Assembly: GCA_025330725.1 (NCBI GenBank)
Contig: JAIWND010000015.1
Location: 558,001-622,000, forward strand
DNA length: 64,000 nt
Source of the DNA: Chlamydoabsidia padenii
Lineage: Eukaryota; Mucoromycota; Mucoromycetes; Mucorales; Cunninghamellaceae
Reading direction: 5' to 3'
The notes beneath the pieces are model-generated. The model was not told where the DNA came from and ran no database searches. It saw only the letters and a list, made by a program, of their open reading frames with translations. This document shows positions 10,515-23,137 of this stretch, in pieces; positions within the stretch are counted from its first letter, which is position 1, and each line of letters opens with the position of its first letter. Both the position numbers and the translations under genes were made by a program.

Positions 10515-13190
10515 TTAAGCAGAAGCTTCAGCAAGTACTTCCTTTCCTTGTACCCATTCTTTGGTACACTTGGCCATAGTCTTGGAAGCACGAGAGATAG
10601 GATCGGTTCTATAAAAGTTTGTAATGACATTATCCAACACTGCACCAGTAGAGACAGCATTTTGTTTGACAAGAGATTGGACACCCAAGGCAGCATGAGT
10701 TGAAGGTTCCACCACATCATATCGCGTCAAGGCAGGACTGATTTCAGTCAAGCGGGATCGGATAGATGGCAAGTCATCGTAGGGTAGAGTATGGCCAGCC
10801 ACTTCAGACAGTGCACGGATGATCTTCCAGTCTTCGCGGGCAGCAGCAGGAGGGTTGACACCAGCACGAGTAATTTGAGTGCGACCTTCAGTGTTGACAT
10901 AAGTAGCATTCTTTTCCGTAAAGGCGGCACCAGGAAGAATCACATCAGCATATTGAGCACCCACATCACCATGATGACCTTGGTAGACAACAAATGCATC
11001 TTTAGGGATATCGGCAGCAGTGATTTCATCAGCATTCAAGAGGTAGACGAATTTTGAGGAGGTAGAAGCAGCAGTCTTGGAGGTGGGTACGAATCCAACT
11101 TCGTAAGCAGCAGTACGAGCAGCAGCCTATTAATATAAACTTTGTTTAGTCCTACCCTATTCCCCCCTGTTAACCTTTTTTTTCCTCTCTACTTACACGT
11201 TGTAATACACTGAAGCCGTTCCAGTTATCTTGGAAGATGGTATCTTTATGCTTGTTAGCCAATTCAGCCACCTTGGAGATCACATATTCGCCATCCTTTG
11301 CATTTTCAACCACACCAGAGCCAACAATGATCAAAGGCTTCTTAGCATCGGCAAGTCGCTTGGAGAAGGGATGAGAGCCATCCAACAAGGCATCAAGAGA
11401 GGAGGCATCAGCACCAATGTGTTCATAATCATAAGTCAAATCGTTAGCTTCGCCAATTACACCAAAGTCTTGACCATTATGGAGGTAAGCCTTTCGTAAG
11501 CGAGTATTGAGGATAGGAGCTTCGTGTCGAGGATTGGAACCAACGAGAAGGACAAGGTCGGCATCTTCAACACCAGCCAATGTAGTGTTGAGAGTGTAGT
11601 TAGAGCGGAAGTCATTGTTGATAGCAAGAGGACCCTTGGCAGCATTAGGAGCATCGATGGCCAAATTGTCAGATCCCAGTCGGTTAAACAGATCCTTCAA
11701 AGCCACCATGGATTCGGCATCAGCAAGATGACCAGCAATAGCCTTGGCTTCATTTCCCTTGACCGAGGACAGACGTTCACCCACCACACCCAAAGCATTT
11801 TCCCAGGTAGCTGGTACAAATCGATCACCAGTGCGAATCAAAGGAGTAGTCAGACGTTGCACCTTCAAACCGTCATAGAAGAATCGAGTTTTATCAGAGA
11901 TCCATTCTTCGTTGATTTCATCGTTCAAGCGAGGAAGAATACGCATCACTTCAACACCACGAGTATCGAGACGGATGTTACTACCCTATAACCAAAAAAG
12001 AAAAGAAAAAAGATCAGTTTAGTTACTCCCAAAATTCCCCCACCCCCACCCCAACAATATTCATTTTGGCTTACAATGGCATCAGACACATCAATGGTTT
12101 CGTATTTCTTCAATTCCCAAGGACGAGCAGTCATACGGTAAGGCTTGGAGGTCAAGGCACCAACAGGACAGAGATCAATCACATTACCAGACATTTCCGA
12201 ATCGATTGTTTTTTCAATATAAGTAGAGATTTGCATGTCATTACCACGGCCACTAGTACCAAGTTCAGGAGCACCAGCCACTTCGTTAGCAAAACGGACA
12301 CAACGAGTACATTGGATACAACGAGTCATTTCAGTGTTGATGAGAGGACCAAAGTTCTTGTCTTCCACCGCGCGTTTGCCACGTTCTTCAGTGTATCGTC
12401 CACGGTCGCTACCATATCGCATCGATTGATCTTGCAAGTCGCATTCACCACCTTGATCACAGATAGGACAGTCCAAAGGATGGTTGTAGAGTAAGAATTC
12501 CATCACACCTTCACGAGCCTTATGTACCAAAGGACTGTTGGTCTTCACCTTCATACCAGGCATCACTGGGTAGGCGCAAGAAGCCACTGGTTTAGGCGCA
12601 CGTTCTACTTCCACCAAACACATACGACAGTTACCAGCAACAGAGAGACGTTCTATAGAAAAACAAGCAGGAGATTAGTTAGGCCATCAAGGATTATCAT
12701 TCATAAAGAAGGGAAGGTATTACCGTGATAACAGAAGCGAGGAATCTATTTCAATTAAAGATGAAAAAGGTATGAGTGGATCGACATTGGTAGATTCCCA
12801 TTGAATGTCATTTTACTTACATCAGCACCAGCCTTTTCACAAGCTTGAATCAAAGCAGCACCTTGTTCGATCATGACAGACTTTCCGTCGATAAAGACTT
12901 CGACTTCTTCCTTCTTGGTGACAGTTGCAGAGAAGGCACGCACTGAAGGCATGTCGATAAATGATGGTAAGTATTCGTAGAGGTCGATTCGTCACGATGT
13001 TTTTTTTTTTTTTCGGTCGATAAAGATAGCATATACAAGTATGTTTAAAAAAGAGAAGAAGAAGGAGAAGAGTTGTTAGTTATCAAGGTATTCTATTGTT
13101 TTCAAACAGTTGACATTGTTACTTACCTCCATTTTGAATCATGGCAGGAGTTCTACGCACCACGCTGGCCTTGTTGATGACGCGCAACAT
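10515..13190 (-). CDS. NDUFS1: NADH:ubiquinone oxidoreductase 75/78-kDa subunit (complex I)
   Basis: Six exons, 13190-13127, 12942-12821, 12745-12724 (only 22 nt), 12652-12075, 11985-11197 and 11126-10515, sum to 728 residues, the expected size. The basic N-terminus '[13 protein letters not shown]' is a mitochondrial presequence. Next come the ferredoxin-like [2Fe-2S] domain ('[11 protein letters not shown]'), the NuoG-type cluster motif '[20 protein letters not shown]' and the [4Fe-4S] motif '[10 protein letters not shown]'. A molybdopterin-oxidoreductase-like C-terminal half follows. By family knowledge it is the largest peripheral-arm subunit of complex I and passes electrons along the iron-sulfur chain in the matrix. 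Its presence shows a lineage that keeps complex I. All joins preserve phase. Confidence 0.96.
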
Positions 13191-13937
13191 GATATTGAGG
13201 AAGAAGGAGGGTAAAAAAAAAAAAGTGGAGTGGGGAGTTAAAAGTTGTAATTAAAGGGAAAAGAAAGAGGTGGACAGAAAAAAAAAAAAGAAAAAGGTAA
13301 ACACCTGTTGAAGAAAAAAAAAACATCATTCGAATCCCGCAACGGCTTTTCGTAATTTCTTGTGACGCCAGCAGTTTTGTGTGGGGAATCCTTCCCAACT
13401 AGATTATTGTCTGGCTAATAATTGAAAAATCCATCAGTTTATAATGTAGTTTGAAAGAAATACCCAAATATATATGTATACTGGATAATATGAGTTGATT
13501 TTTTACTTAATGGCATTTGCCTTGACCCCCCTGAAGGAAGTCGGTGGTTAATTCAAACGCCGCTGATGCCACCCATCTTGACGGAAAAGGAAATCATGCA
13601 AACAAGTGCCAGTAAGGCACATTTAAAATGACAGAGCAAAAGACCATACAGTGATTATTTACATTCATCTAAAACATTATAGTTTTTATTCCATATAGTA
13701 TAAAACATTCGTCATTTCTACAGATTATCTATTTCAAGTGGGGAGGGGAAAATGGAAAAGAAGAGCTACATATACGTATACAGTATAATACAAGGAGAAG
13801 CAATTTGTTCACCATAACATGCTAATAAGCTAAAAGAAAGGACAATTAAAACCCAACAGTCAACTTATAAAGTTATACTCATATTTATTACATACTAGTT
13901 TTATTCATAAAAAAAAAAAAAACTTGTCTAATCTAAT
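13191..13937. other. Intergenic, NDUFS1 promoter and AAA-ATPase 3' side
   Basis: No exon is seen. Near the NDUFS1 start there is a motif variant (GAATCCCG at 13332) and, near 13554, a TTCAAACGCCGC variant. The rest is AT-rich. Confidence 0.5.
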
Positions 13938-16900
13938 CTATACACTATGTTCATTTTGGAATTTCTTGTAACAATCCAGAATGCCACCATCCACCCGATC
14001 TTTAGTCCGCATAGTGATACTGTTCAAAACTTGATCCAAGTGTCGCTTTCCTATGCTGAGAGTATCGATATCTTGTCGTAAAGCCACGGTACCCGCCTCC
14101 CTAAAGTGTGATGTCAATCGTTAATATAAATGGTATACATGTTGTTGCATCTTCATTGTATGTACTTGCCGGAAGAGATAATCAAGATCAGCCCCAGTGC
14201 AGTAGGCTGTTTCCTTCGCCAATTCCAAAGCGTCAATGTCGTTGTCTACGCGCATTCGTTTACATAATCGTGTGATGATATCCTTTCGATCGTCAATGGT
14301 TGGCATGTCCACATATATCAATTGATCCAGTCGACCTACCAAGATATTGCATATATATATATGTAAAAGAAAGTCAAGTATTAGATATCATAATCACCTT
14401 TTCGGGCATGTGGTAACAATACCTGGTCGTAAAATAGCATCGTCAATTTGTTGTGGTCGATTAGTGCATCCGATTACAATCACACCATTCCTTCCTTCCA
14501 CCCCATCCATTTCGTTTAGCAAGGTACTGAGCACACGTTCATTAACACCGCCATTGCTGTCACCACCACTATCCCACCCTAAATACAAAAATGACTAGTT
14601 ACTATTCTGTGTTTTTGTATATATCATGTTTTTACCTCGACGGGATCCAATAGCATCGAGTTCATCAATAAAGACCAGACAGGGAGCGATCTTTTTGGCA
14701 GTAGCAAATAATCGTCTTATTTTGTTTTCAGTTTCCCCGAGATATTTTGAGAAGATGCCAGGTCTAGAAAGGGAGAGGTAGATTAAAAGTTAGTATTAGT
14801 CTTGTTCCTATTCCAGTGATTCTATTTCTTGTTCTTACCCATTGATGGATATCACATTCATCATAGACTCGGAAGCCAAAGCCTGCACCATCATAGTCTT
14901 CCCGCATCCTATTTGATAAATAACAAGTTCATTACATTATGGTGTAAGTATGCCTGATCATCATCGATCTACTATCGGGGCACATTTACCTGAGGGACCA
15001 TACAATAAAAGACCAGACGGTGGTGAGATTCCTAGTCGTTTGAATATTTCCTGTTGTAACAGTGGTACGAGAGTGGATTGTCGAATGCGTTGCTTGATCT
15101 TGTCATACCTATAAACAAACCAGTAAAATGATCAAGTTTAGTAAAAAAAAACCCCCGCTTGTTATTATATCATCATCATCTTACCCTCCAATTTCTTGCC
15201 ATTCTCTTTTGGGTAATGTTGATTCTACTTCCAGTTGTTGTGAAGGTTGGTAGTTTTCTAATGCGTATTCAAAGTCAGACCAATGGACGAGTCTACAATA
15301 AAACAAATGGCATAATGTAAGTAACATGTTCTTTTGTAAAATAGGACTGTTACTTACTTTTTCCCACCAGTTCCGGTCAGATGCAGTTGTTTCAAATGTT
15401 CTGTGAGAGTATCTTCGTCTGTAGTATTTTTCTTGTTAGCCTTGATGTTACTAGATCGCCTTGACTTGAGCCCTGCATATCGACATAGCAACTTCAAATC
15501 ACGAGCAACAAAGCCAGAGGTTCGCTATAAAAATAAATAAAAAAACAAAGACAAGTAGAGTGAGTAATATGGATAAGCTAATCCAACATTTTTCTTCCCC
15601 TACCAAACTAATATGTGTCGTATAATCATCCACAATGTCCGACGATATGTTCATAGGTGCAAGGTTCATTCCGAGAAGCATTGACCTTAGTATTTCTTTT
15701 CGTTGATTCCTACAATACAACAATAACAAAAAAGGCAGAGTGAATCAAATTGTTTCAGCAAGTTGGTGTACTTACATTGTTGGTATCGAGAAAGCCATAT
15801 GTTGCCGGAAAACATCCACCTTCTTTAGTTGTTCTGGTAGTTTCTGCAGTTGTCTTGCAAGGCCCACGATACAAACCTATTTTTAGTATAAAATGAATAT
15901 AGTTAGTCTACAAAGATCAATTCATTTTTGAATACGAGTCCCTGTCATTACTTTCTCCATATCAGGCACCCTCTTGATTTCATTCGCCAGTATATCCAAT
16001 AGTTTATCATTTCCTGTAAATACAAAGTGCACATTAACACCATTACAGTAACCAAAGACAACCGGATTATCTTTCTTACCTTTTCCAATAGAATCCAGAT
16101 CACGTATCATCAATATCGAAGGTGCTGCAGCTCTTGATTTATTGATCATCAAATGAAGAGGGTTGTAGTTCTTGAATGCATCCAAATCCCACTCTTCTTT
16201 CATAACCAGTAGATCTTGTATAGAAATAGAGAGCAAGTTACATCCCAGTAGTTGACCAGCGCGCCTTGTTTAAATCAAGTTGGTATGAGGATATTAGTAC
16301 TTTTGTTGACCTTATTGGTTTCTTCTGATACGACTTACTTGAGTACAGTGGTTTTGCCTATCCCCGATACACCATGAAGAAGTACAGATTTGGCGACAGG
16401 GATCCCAAGCTGTTGGAAGGAATGAGCACAGTCGAATCCACTACCTAGTATTCAAGAGAGATCAAATGGGAGAGAAAGTGAGTTTTAGGTGTTGGTCGCA
16501 AAAAAAAAAAAAAAAAAAAAAGATGGAAGAGAGGAGCAAAATACTTACGAATGATATTGATCAAGTTTTCCAAAGTTTCTTGCTGGCTATTGTTGTCCAT
16601 ATCGTAATCCAATATTGGTGGTGCCGCTGTTTTTATAACAATGATGGTTGTTTTACGATCTATTCGGTACCGTCGATCATTGTGTTGTTGTTGTTGTTGT
16701 TGTTGTTGTGCTTGTGCTTGTGCAGATACTTCAGTTGTAATATCACAAATGTTTACATTGATCGAGCGTCCACCTAATTCCAAGCAAATGACTTCACCTG
16801 GAGAAACCTATAGTACGTCAAACGTGTCATAAACAAAATAAAAGTTGAAAGCATTAGAGAAGATTTCTTAAAAAGTTAAAACTTCTTACCAAGTAATCCG

Positions 16901-17030
16901 GTAATCGACGTCGTATAAAAGCATCATAATTTGGAAGTCCTTGTAAGAGTTGCTGGTTGTTGCTTATTGTGCATTCCAAAGGAGATATTTCTACAGAGAC
17001 TTTTCCTGCGGTTGTTATCAATTCGGTCAT
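13938..17030 (-). CDS. Tandem AAA ATPase, AFG2/SPATA5-type
   Basis: About 14 exons (17030-16890 first, 14100-13938 last) encode roughly 700 residues. A short N-terminal domain with a poly-Gln run precedes two AAA modules. The first has Walker A 'GVSGIGKTT', but Walker B reads '[12 protein letters not shown]', lacking the usual DE-[IL]-D, so it may be a weak or inactive ATPase. The second is complete: Walker A 'GPSGCGKT', Walker B '[14 protein letters not shown]', '[20 protein letters not shown]' and sensor-2-type '[14 protein letters not shown]'. By family knowledge AFG2/SPATA5-type proteins act in 60S ribosome maturation. Pex1/Pex6 and other Cdc48 relatives are alternatives, though the short length argues against Pex1. 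The last intron (14169-14101) uses a GC donor (CG|GCAAGT), and only that choice keeps the conserved 'FREAG' in frame. Confidence 0.8.
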
Positions 17031-17090
17031 GGAAAAAAAAGGAGGAGAGGCAAAAGAAGAAAAATCAAAATGGCCTTTTCAAACAATGCA

Positions 17091-17103
17091 CATTCAAATC
17101 CCG
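17091..17103. promoter_or_regulatory. Motif AAATCCCG in a divergent promoter
   Basis: ATTCAAATCCCG lies 66 bp upstream of the AAA-ATPase start at 17030. It sits in the spacer shared with the divergent, truncated aldo-keto reductase gene (start 17351). The role is inferred. Confidence 0.45.
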
Positions 17104-17350
17104 CCTCGTCCTGAAAACAAAAACATCAATCTGTTGTGCACTCGTGTCGTCGAATCTGATATCATTATCCTTCTATGCATTCTTAAAAAGGGGATATGTC
17201 AGAATAAACCTTAATAAGCCTGAACCCTGGATAAACCATGGTGTTATTAGCTGGAAAAAAAAATTGTGTCAATTGGGAAAGGGGATTTGTCTGAAAGTGT
17301 ATATATTATATAGAAGCGTCTCAAAGCAACGTCCCTTATCAGCAACCATT

Positions 17351-17558
17351 ATGTCAAAAGTTCCCTCAGTGAAAGTATATTAGATGATTGAGCATCCTTT
17401 ACACGACTAATCTCTCTTTTATCAGTTAAACAGCGGTCATGCATTCCCTCTTATAGGTTTCGGAACCTTTGGAGGTATTGATGCACCTCAAAAAGTTTAT
17501 GAGGCTACAAAGGCAGCATTGAAAGCGGGATATCATTATATTGACATTGCTTTTCTTT
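17351..17558 (+). pseudogene. 5' fragment of an aldo-keto reductase gene
   Basis: Exon 1 (17351-17374) encodes MSKVPSVK. After a 51-nt intron, exon 2 (17426-17558) encodes the start of an aldo-keto reductase barrel: 'LNSGHAFPLIGFGTFGG', then 'ATKAALKAGYHYIDIA', the segment carrying the catalytic Asp of the family. The donor GTAAGA after exon 2 is intact, and the expected next residues (Tyr-Gly-Asn-Glu) should start a third exon. None is found before the next gene's 3' end at 17927. The fragment has no frameshift or stop, so the loss looks like a deletion of everything after the first ~52 codons, perhaps recent. It could still be transcribed from the bidirectional promoter. By family knowledge a protein this short cannot be an active reductase. 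Confidence 0.75.
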
Positions 17559-17926
17559 GTAAGATTCCCCCTCCCTGAAAATGATCTGCAAATCCGAGAA
17601 TATAGATCAGCGGACGAGAGTTGTTGGCTGTTGAATCTACAAAAAGAATCAGGGTCCAATCACTTTATTCCCACGCTCAATCAAGTAATTTATATACAAT
17701 GGTTATAAAAAAAGATGGTATTTATTACAATGATAACGATGATGATGATAATGACAGTATACTATCTTGTATATATAAAGGACTAGCTAAGGAGTGACAT
17801 GTTTTATTTTCACATACAGTTCAATCATACCAGAGACATGATTTCGTTGTTTGTTACATACTATTCTACATAAGATTTTAATATTCTACACAAGGGAGGC
17901 GGGGGGGGGGTAACCAATACGAGTAA
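17559..17926. other. Spacer after truncated AKR
   Basis: No AKR continuation is seen. About 120 nt after 17575 are open on the plus strand but show no recognisable family. A run of ten G's lies near 17901. Confidence 0.4.
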
Positions 17927-20900
17927 TCACATCAACAATGGGCGTAATTTCTTGATTCCTTCGTCCAAGTCTTTAGTCAGTTTCCCCACAAATGAAGACT
18001 TGAGTTGACTATGCCAAAGGAAGACAGGTTTGACGTTTGCAATATCATCACGGGATATCATCATCAAACATTTGGCGGCTATTATTTGCAAAGGGAATTC
18101 ATCTACATACATACATGAAAGAGAGAGAGAGAGAGAGAGATGCATTAGTTAGTAGTCATGATAAGTAACCTTTTTTTCCCCCTTCTTACCATCAGGGCAG
18201 TTATTTCCAATTTCTAGTATACTCTTGAATGTCTGTCGGAGTGTCATGATACCAGTATTTTCAGATCCTGTAGATAAACCACATCGAGCCAAGAGTCCTA
18301 TTAAAAATAAAGTCAGTAAGCACAACAACAGCAAAGTAAGTAGATGCATATAATGATTTTCCTTACCCATGAGTTCCAGACTAACATGAGAGAGCACTTC
18401 ATCACTCATAAGAGCCCATAAATCCTTGACAATAAATCCATCGTAAACAGCGTTCCAATTGTCCAAACGCCAGAAGGATAATTCAAATGATTTCACCAAG
18501 TTGATTCGCAAATCATTAAAGGCGTCTTGATTGGCATTATACAATAGTTTAAAGTCCGGCAAAGTGAGCACAGCTTTCAGTTCCAGAATGTAATCTTGTA
18601 AAGTTCTTGCTTGGTTTAGTCCAGGCCAACCTACAAGGCGGGTCATATAGTCGTATATTGTTTGTACCTATATATACATATAAACACACAAAAGAGAGTC
18701 AGTGATACATTTCAACTATCCATTTCTTTGTTTACTTACGTTATGAGGAGATTTGTCACCATTGCAATAGTGGGCACATGCCCTTTGGATAGCCTTGATG
18801 ATCATGTTTGTTCCAGCCGCTTCTTCAATTTCGTCACGAAGATCCAAGATGTCGGGCCAAATCAGAGCAATATTGACCACTGGTGGTATAATGTTGGCAT
18901 TTCTTGGGGACCACCGGATGAGATCATAACAAAACACAGATACTCTTGCCTTGTCTTTTGCGTTTTTACTGATCAACATAAAGAGTCGAGTATACCGACT
19001 AAAAACAGGAGTGGGGTTTAAAAGTTAATATGAATGGATTATGAGGGGGGATGAGGTTGATCAACTTACCAAGCCAAGTTCACCTTTGCTTGAGCCATAA
19101 ACCTCAATATGTTTTCGGAAGCCCATCTGATTATCCTTGAGTATAAATCAAACTAGAGATCATAAAACATAAAGTGGTTAGTGCCTTGTTCTTGACGGCT
19201 CTTTTTTGTTAATACCTTTGAGTTTTGTGATATCAGGGCCCACAATGCCCAAGCGATATTCTTTTCCTTCCAGTCAGTAGCTTTGGGGCATCCTTCCAAC
19301 ATAACAAGAGAAGGTAAACCGTAAGAGTCTACCTGGCCAAGGTAACCCACATCAGACTTTGGCACCGATACATTATGGGATTTCATTCTTTGGTATATTG
19401 TTTCCAAGGACGCCAAAAAAAAGTCCAAATAGGATTCCATATAAGTCTTCATACCTTCCAATAGATGTTGGCTATTGATTGGTGCCATCTGAGCAAACTG
19501 TTCTGCTTGTGATTTGATAACTACAACAAAAAAAAAAAAAAAAATGAGTAATACTAGTCTTGATCATCCTCTGCTTTTATGATGACTTACATTCTTCAGG
19601 AGTAGGTGTTGCTTTTGGAAGAATTGGTGCTTTGGTAGGTAATTTTTGTTTCCCAACCGCCGAAGAAGGTGTAGAAGATCCCAATTCCGAGTCAGTTGAA
19701 TCCGAACCTGAGCCCGAATCTGCGTCGAGATCAAAGATGATGCGCTTTTTGCGAGGTGTCAAAGATGTTTCCGATTTTCGTTTCTCCTTTGTTGATGTGA
19801 CAGGAGCACCAAAGGCTTGAGGTCGTCGTACACCGAGACGTTTTTCCAGTGGTGTCAACTTTGGTTTACGAGTTTGTAATGATGGAGCAGGGCGGTCAAT
19901 TTGAGATTGTGGAATGACAAGACCATTGGCGCCATAGGCGATACGCGAGTCGTTATCCAAAGTACGTTTTGCTGGTGTATTTTTGGTGAGAGATGGTCGA
20001 TCGATGGTTGCTCGTGACTTTTGGCGAAGTGAGGATGATTGCTCTGGTATCGTTGTATGAGACGAATGTAGTTGGTTGAAGGACATTGGTTTTTGTGTTG
20101 TGTGTTGTTGTTCTGGTGCCATTGTATTGGATGATGATCGTCGGTGCAAATGCTGTTCTGTATTGAGTTGTTGTGTTGGTGAGGATTGTTGAGATGTGTA
20201 TGGATCCGATACCATTTCATCAAGTGGTGATTGTAATCGATGCCGAGGAGAGTGTCGTTCAAGAGTCAGTGTAGTGGTCGGTCGTGATGGGTATTCGATT
20301 TCTTCAAAGTCAATTGCTGGGTTGGTGTAGAGATCTTGAACACCCGTTGTTAATGTCGAAGTATTAAGCCCATGTTGACTCTACAAAACAACACAAAAAA
20401 AAAATGAGGGAAGACTTTTAGTACCAGGTTGAATTCGTTGTATAAACCTGTTTAATTACCAGAATTGCATTCCTTTTGGAGGTTTTGATATCGTCATTGA
20501 TGAGTAGTTGTTCCGTCAGCTTATCTTGTAGCACCCTCTAAAATGAGAAAGACAAGTTAGCATGTTTGATCTTTTTACTATTATGCAGGGTTTTACCTTT
20601 TCCTTCTTCATTGTTTCGTTTTCAGCAAGACATTTACGGAATTCCACAATAAGTTCGGCGTAATCGGAGTTATGCGTGCTTGGTGATCGTTGTACCATTT
20701 GAGTTGACTGTTCCATTTTAAGGCTAATTGAGAAGTATAAAAGAATACCATTAGTCAAAAAAAAAAAAAATATCATTAATGAGATCCTATTACTTACCGC
20801 GCCACTTCGTTTTCTAATTGAGCGATACGAGTATGACTGGCTCGTAGTTTTTGCAGTACATTTTCCAATTCCTCCCTGTTAGTGGTGGTGTTACCCGCCT

Positions 20901-21935
20901 CCTTTTGTTTAGTATGTTCAAGTTGTGATTGAAGTTGCCGGAGCTTTTGTTGAAGAGTTTCTTGTTGTTGCTGAAGATTGGCCGATGCTGTGATATGTTC
21001 TTGTTGTTGTTTCTCCAGTTGTTCCTTCAATTCGTCATGATCCCTTTGTAGCATTTCGTTGGTGATGCTCATTTCCATCTTGTCTTCCTCCGCCAGTTCT
21101 TGATCCTTGAGCGCCTTGTCCAATTGCATCTTTAGATCCTTGATTTGTTTACCCATTTTTTCAAGCGTAGTCGGGGATTCATCCCTAGATGATGTGAGAG
21201 AAGGGACGTAAAGAATTGGTTAGTAGACATTAAATGTGGGATAGATAATTTACTTTTTCTTTGCTTCCTTGTTACGCGCCGTGAGTCTGGACTCTAGGTC
21301 ATCCAATTGAGCCTCCAGTTGTTTGGTATACATCTAGAATATATGTCATCATATTAGTACCCTTTCTGCCTTGTCCTTTTTCTTTTTCCTACTTACTTCA
21401 CGACTAGAGAGTAAACTTTCTTTTTGTCTTTTCTGTTCCAAAGCTTGTTCCAAGTCCCGTTTCAGTGTAGCAGAATTGTGTTCATTCCCAGAGTCAGACA
21501 CCAGAGCTAGCTTCTTTTCAAGATCCTTCTTTGCTGCTTCTGCTTCTGTTATTTGCTTTTGTAGTTTTGCATTTTCGGCCACGTAGTTATCCAGTTGCTT
21601 GGTGAGATTGGAGATTTTGATTTTGTCCTGTTCCGTTTCTGTCAGATAACAATCAATTGTTAGTTTCAAATAGGTTAAATCAATACCAAGTAATACTTAC
21701 TTGATTTAGTTGCTTCCACCAACTTTAAAAGTTTGTTAGTTGCAATAATACGACCCTTCAACGATTCAACGACGTTGGTAGAGTTGACAGAGTCAGCAAT
21801 AGTTGTTGTTGTAGCTGGGGTTGTGGTGGTGACAATTGGAGTGGTTTGTTGTTCTTCAGTCGAAGGTGCATTATGTTTATTGTTACCATTCAGAGGAGAC
21901 ACAGTAACACCTTGCCCATTTTGACCACTGTCCAT
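17927..21935 (-). CDS. Large coiled-coil protein, possible ICE1-like (little elongation complex) C-terminus
   Basis: A multi-exon gene encoding roughly 1,000 residues. After a Thr/Asn-rich N-terminus, residues from about 80 form long heptad-rich, Gln/Glu/Lys-rich coiled coils. The middle is low-complexity, with a basic patch ('SLTPRKKRII') followed by an acidic Ser/Asp patch. The C-terminal ~450 residues are helical and globular, with 'ARVSVFCYDLIRWSPRN' and 'VNIALIWPDILDL'. That layout and those segments recall ICE1, the scaffold of the little elongation complex that helps RNA polymerase II transcribe snRNA genes in animals. This is a resemblance from memory of the family, not an alignment, so treat the function as open. 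The ATG at 21935 was chosen because upstream in-frame codons add only a hydrophobic stretch that fits a UTR better. Confidence 0.55.
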
Positions 21936-22123
21936 GATACAATAAGTAATTAAAAAAGGGAAGATCGGAAATAGAGACAAAAAAAAAAAAAAAAGAAAGA
22001 AAAAACTGAGACTTTATTTTAATTCGGGGTTTTAAAAAAATCATTTACCAACAGTGAATGTTTAACATTGTAAATATAAAAAATAGATGAAGGTAGTAAA
22101 AGACAATACTATTCTAATCTAAT

Positions 22124-23137
22124 CTAATAAAGTTTTTCTTTTGCATGAATAAGATCAACTAGTTCCGTAATTGTAGGGACTTTTACACCACGAGCCTTGG
22201 CCAAGTTGCATAAATACCCATTGATATAGTCAATTTCAGTCTTCTGTTTGGATTTGACGTCTTGATACATAGAGCAGAGATTTTCCCCACAGTGATGACA
22301 AGTAGCAATAACCATATCAGTCAAAGAAGTAGCAGTTTCACCAGGCAGATCATCACCCAAAACATCCTTCGCTTCCGTGCATACCCTACGCATGATATTG
22401 ATAGCATGAGTATTTCCATTCGCCAGTCCAGAATTCTTGGTACCGAGAATTGAAGCCAAAGGGTTGATGGAGGCATTGACGACGAGTTTCTTGAGCATAC
22501 GTACCCGTAGATCAGCCCATGATAGAGTGATGGCTTGAAGAGAAGAGATATCACACAAAGCCTGTTCCAGTCCCAGAGGTCGATTTTCATCCTTGGTCAG
22601 TCGGTTCCTAAAGAATTCACCCATCATCAATCCACCTTCAGGATCGTTCCAACCAGAGTGATGCACAATATGATAGGGTGCGATTCGTTCCACAGCATGT
22701 CGGTTGACCCCTACCAGGACCCGAGGTTGATCTTGTTGTGTTGGCCAATATTTGGTTTCTAGTTCTTCAGCGATTCCCATGCCGTTTTGTAGTAGTAACA
22801 CCGAACTTTCGGACCCAATTTGTTTCACCACTGTGCCGACTGACGCCGCCGTATGATGAGCTTTAGTAGCGACCACCAGGTTTTCAATCTTGCAAATCGC
22901 CTTGTTGCTGTTGTATTTATTATTGTTATTGTCCCCCATTACAGTAGCTGTGAATCCTTCCACCTTTGTTGTTTTGCCTTGAGATTGGTAAGTGATGGTG
23001 TTCTTGCGTGATTCAAAGTCCTTGAGATGTTCAGGGGATCGCAATATCAAATTGACCTTGTGTTGTTGAAGACGAAGTTGACTAGCTATTAAACACCCAA
23101 TAGCACCTGTACCTAATATATTCCACTGCATTGTCAT
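22124..23137 (-). CDS. 2-dehydropantoate 2-reductase (ketopantoate reductase)
   Basis: A single exon of 337 residues. The N-terminus 'WNILGTGAIGCLIASQL' is the Rossmann GxGxxG motif for NADPH. It is followed by 'VATKAHHTAASV' and 'LLQNGMG', typical of the ApbA/PanE family, and the substrate-binding helical domain with 'KLVVNASINPLASILGTKNS' and 'TEIDYINGYL'. By family knowledge the enzyme reduces 2-dehydropantoate to pantoate with NADPH in pantothenate (coenzyme A) synthesis; yeast Pan5 is the counterpart. Length and motifs are complete. A motif variant CGGAATTTGAAA lies about 90 bp upstream (23228). It faces the complex III assembly factor gene head to head. Confidence 0.92.
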   Translation of the reverse strand: MTMQWNILGTGAIGCLIASQLRLQQHKVNLILRSPEHLKDFESRKNTITYQSQGKTTKVEGFTATVMGDNNNNKYNSNKAICKIENLVVATKAHHTAASVGTVVKQIGSESSVLLLQNGMGIAEELETKYWPTQQDQPRVLVGVNRHAVERIAPYHIVHHSGWNDPEGGLMMGEFFRNRLTKDENRPLGLEQALCDISSLQAITLSWADLRVRMLKKLVVNASINPLASILGTKNSGLANGNTHAINIMRRVCTEAKDVLGDDLPGETATSLTDMVIATCHHCGENLCSMYQDVKSKQKTEIDYINGYLCNLAKARGVKVPTITELVDLIHAKEKLY

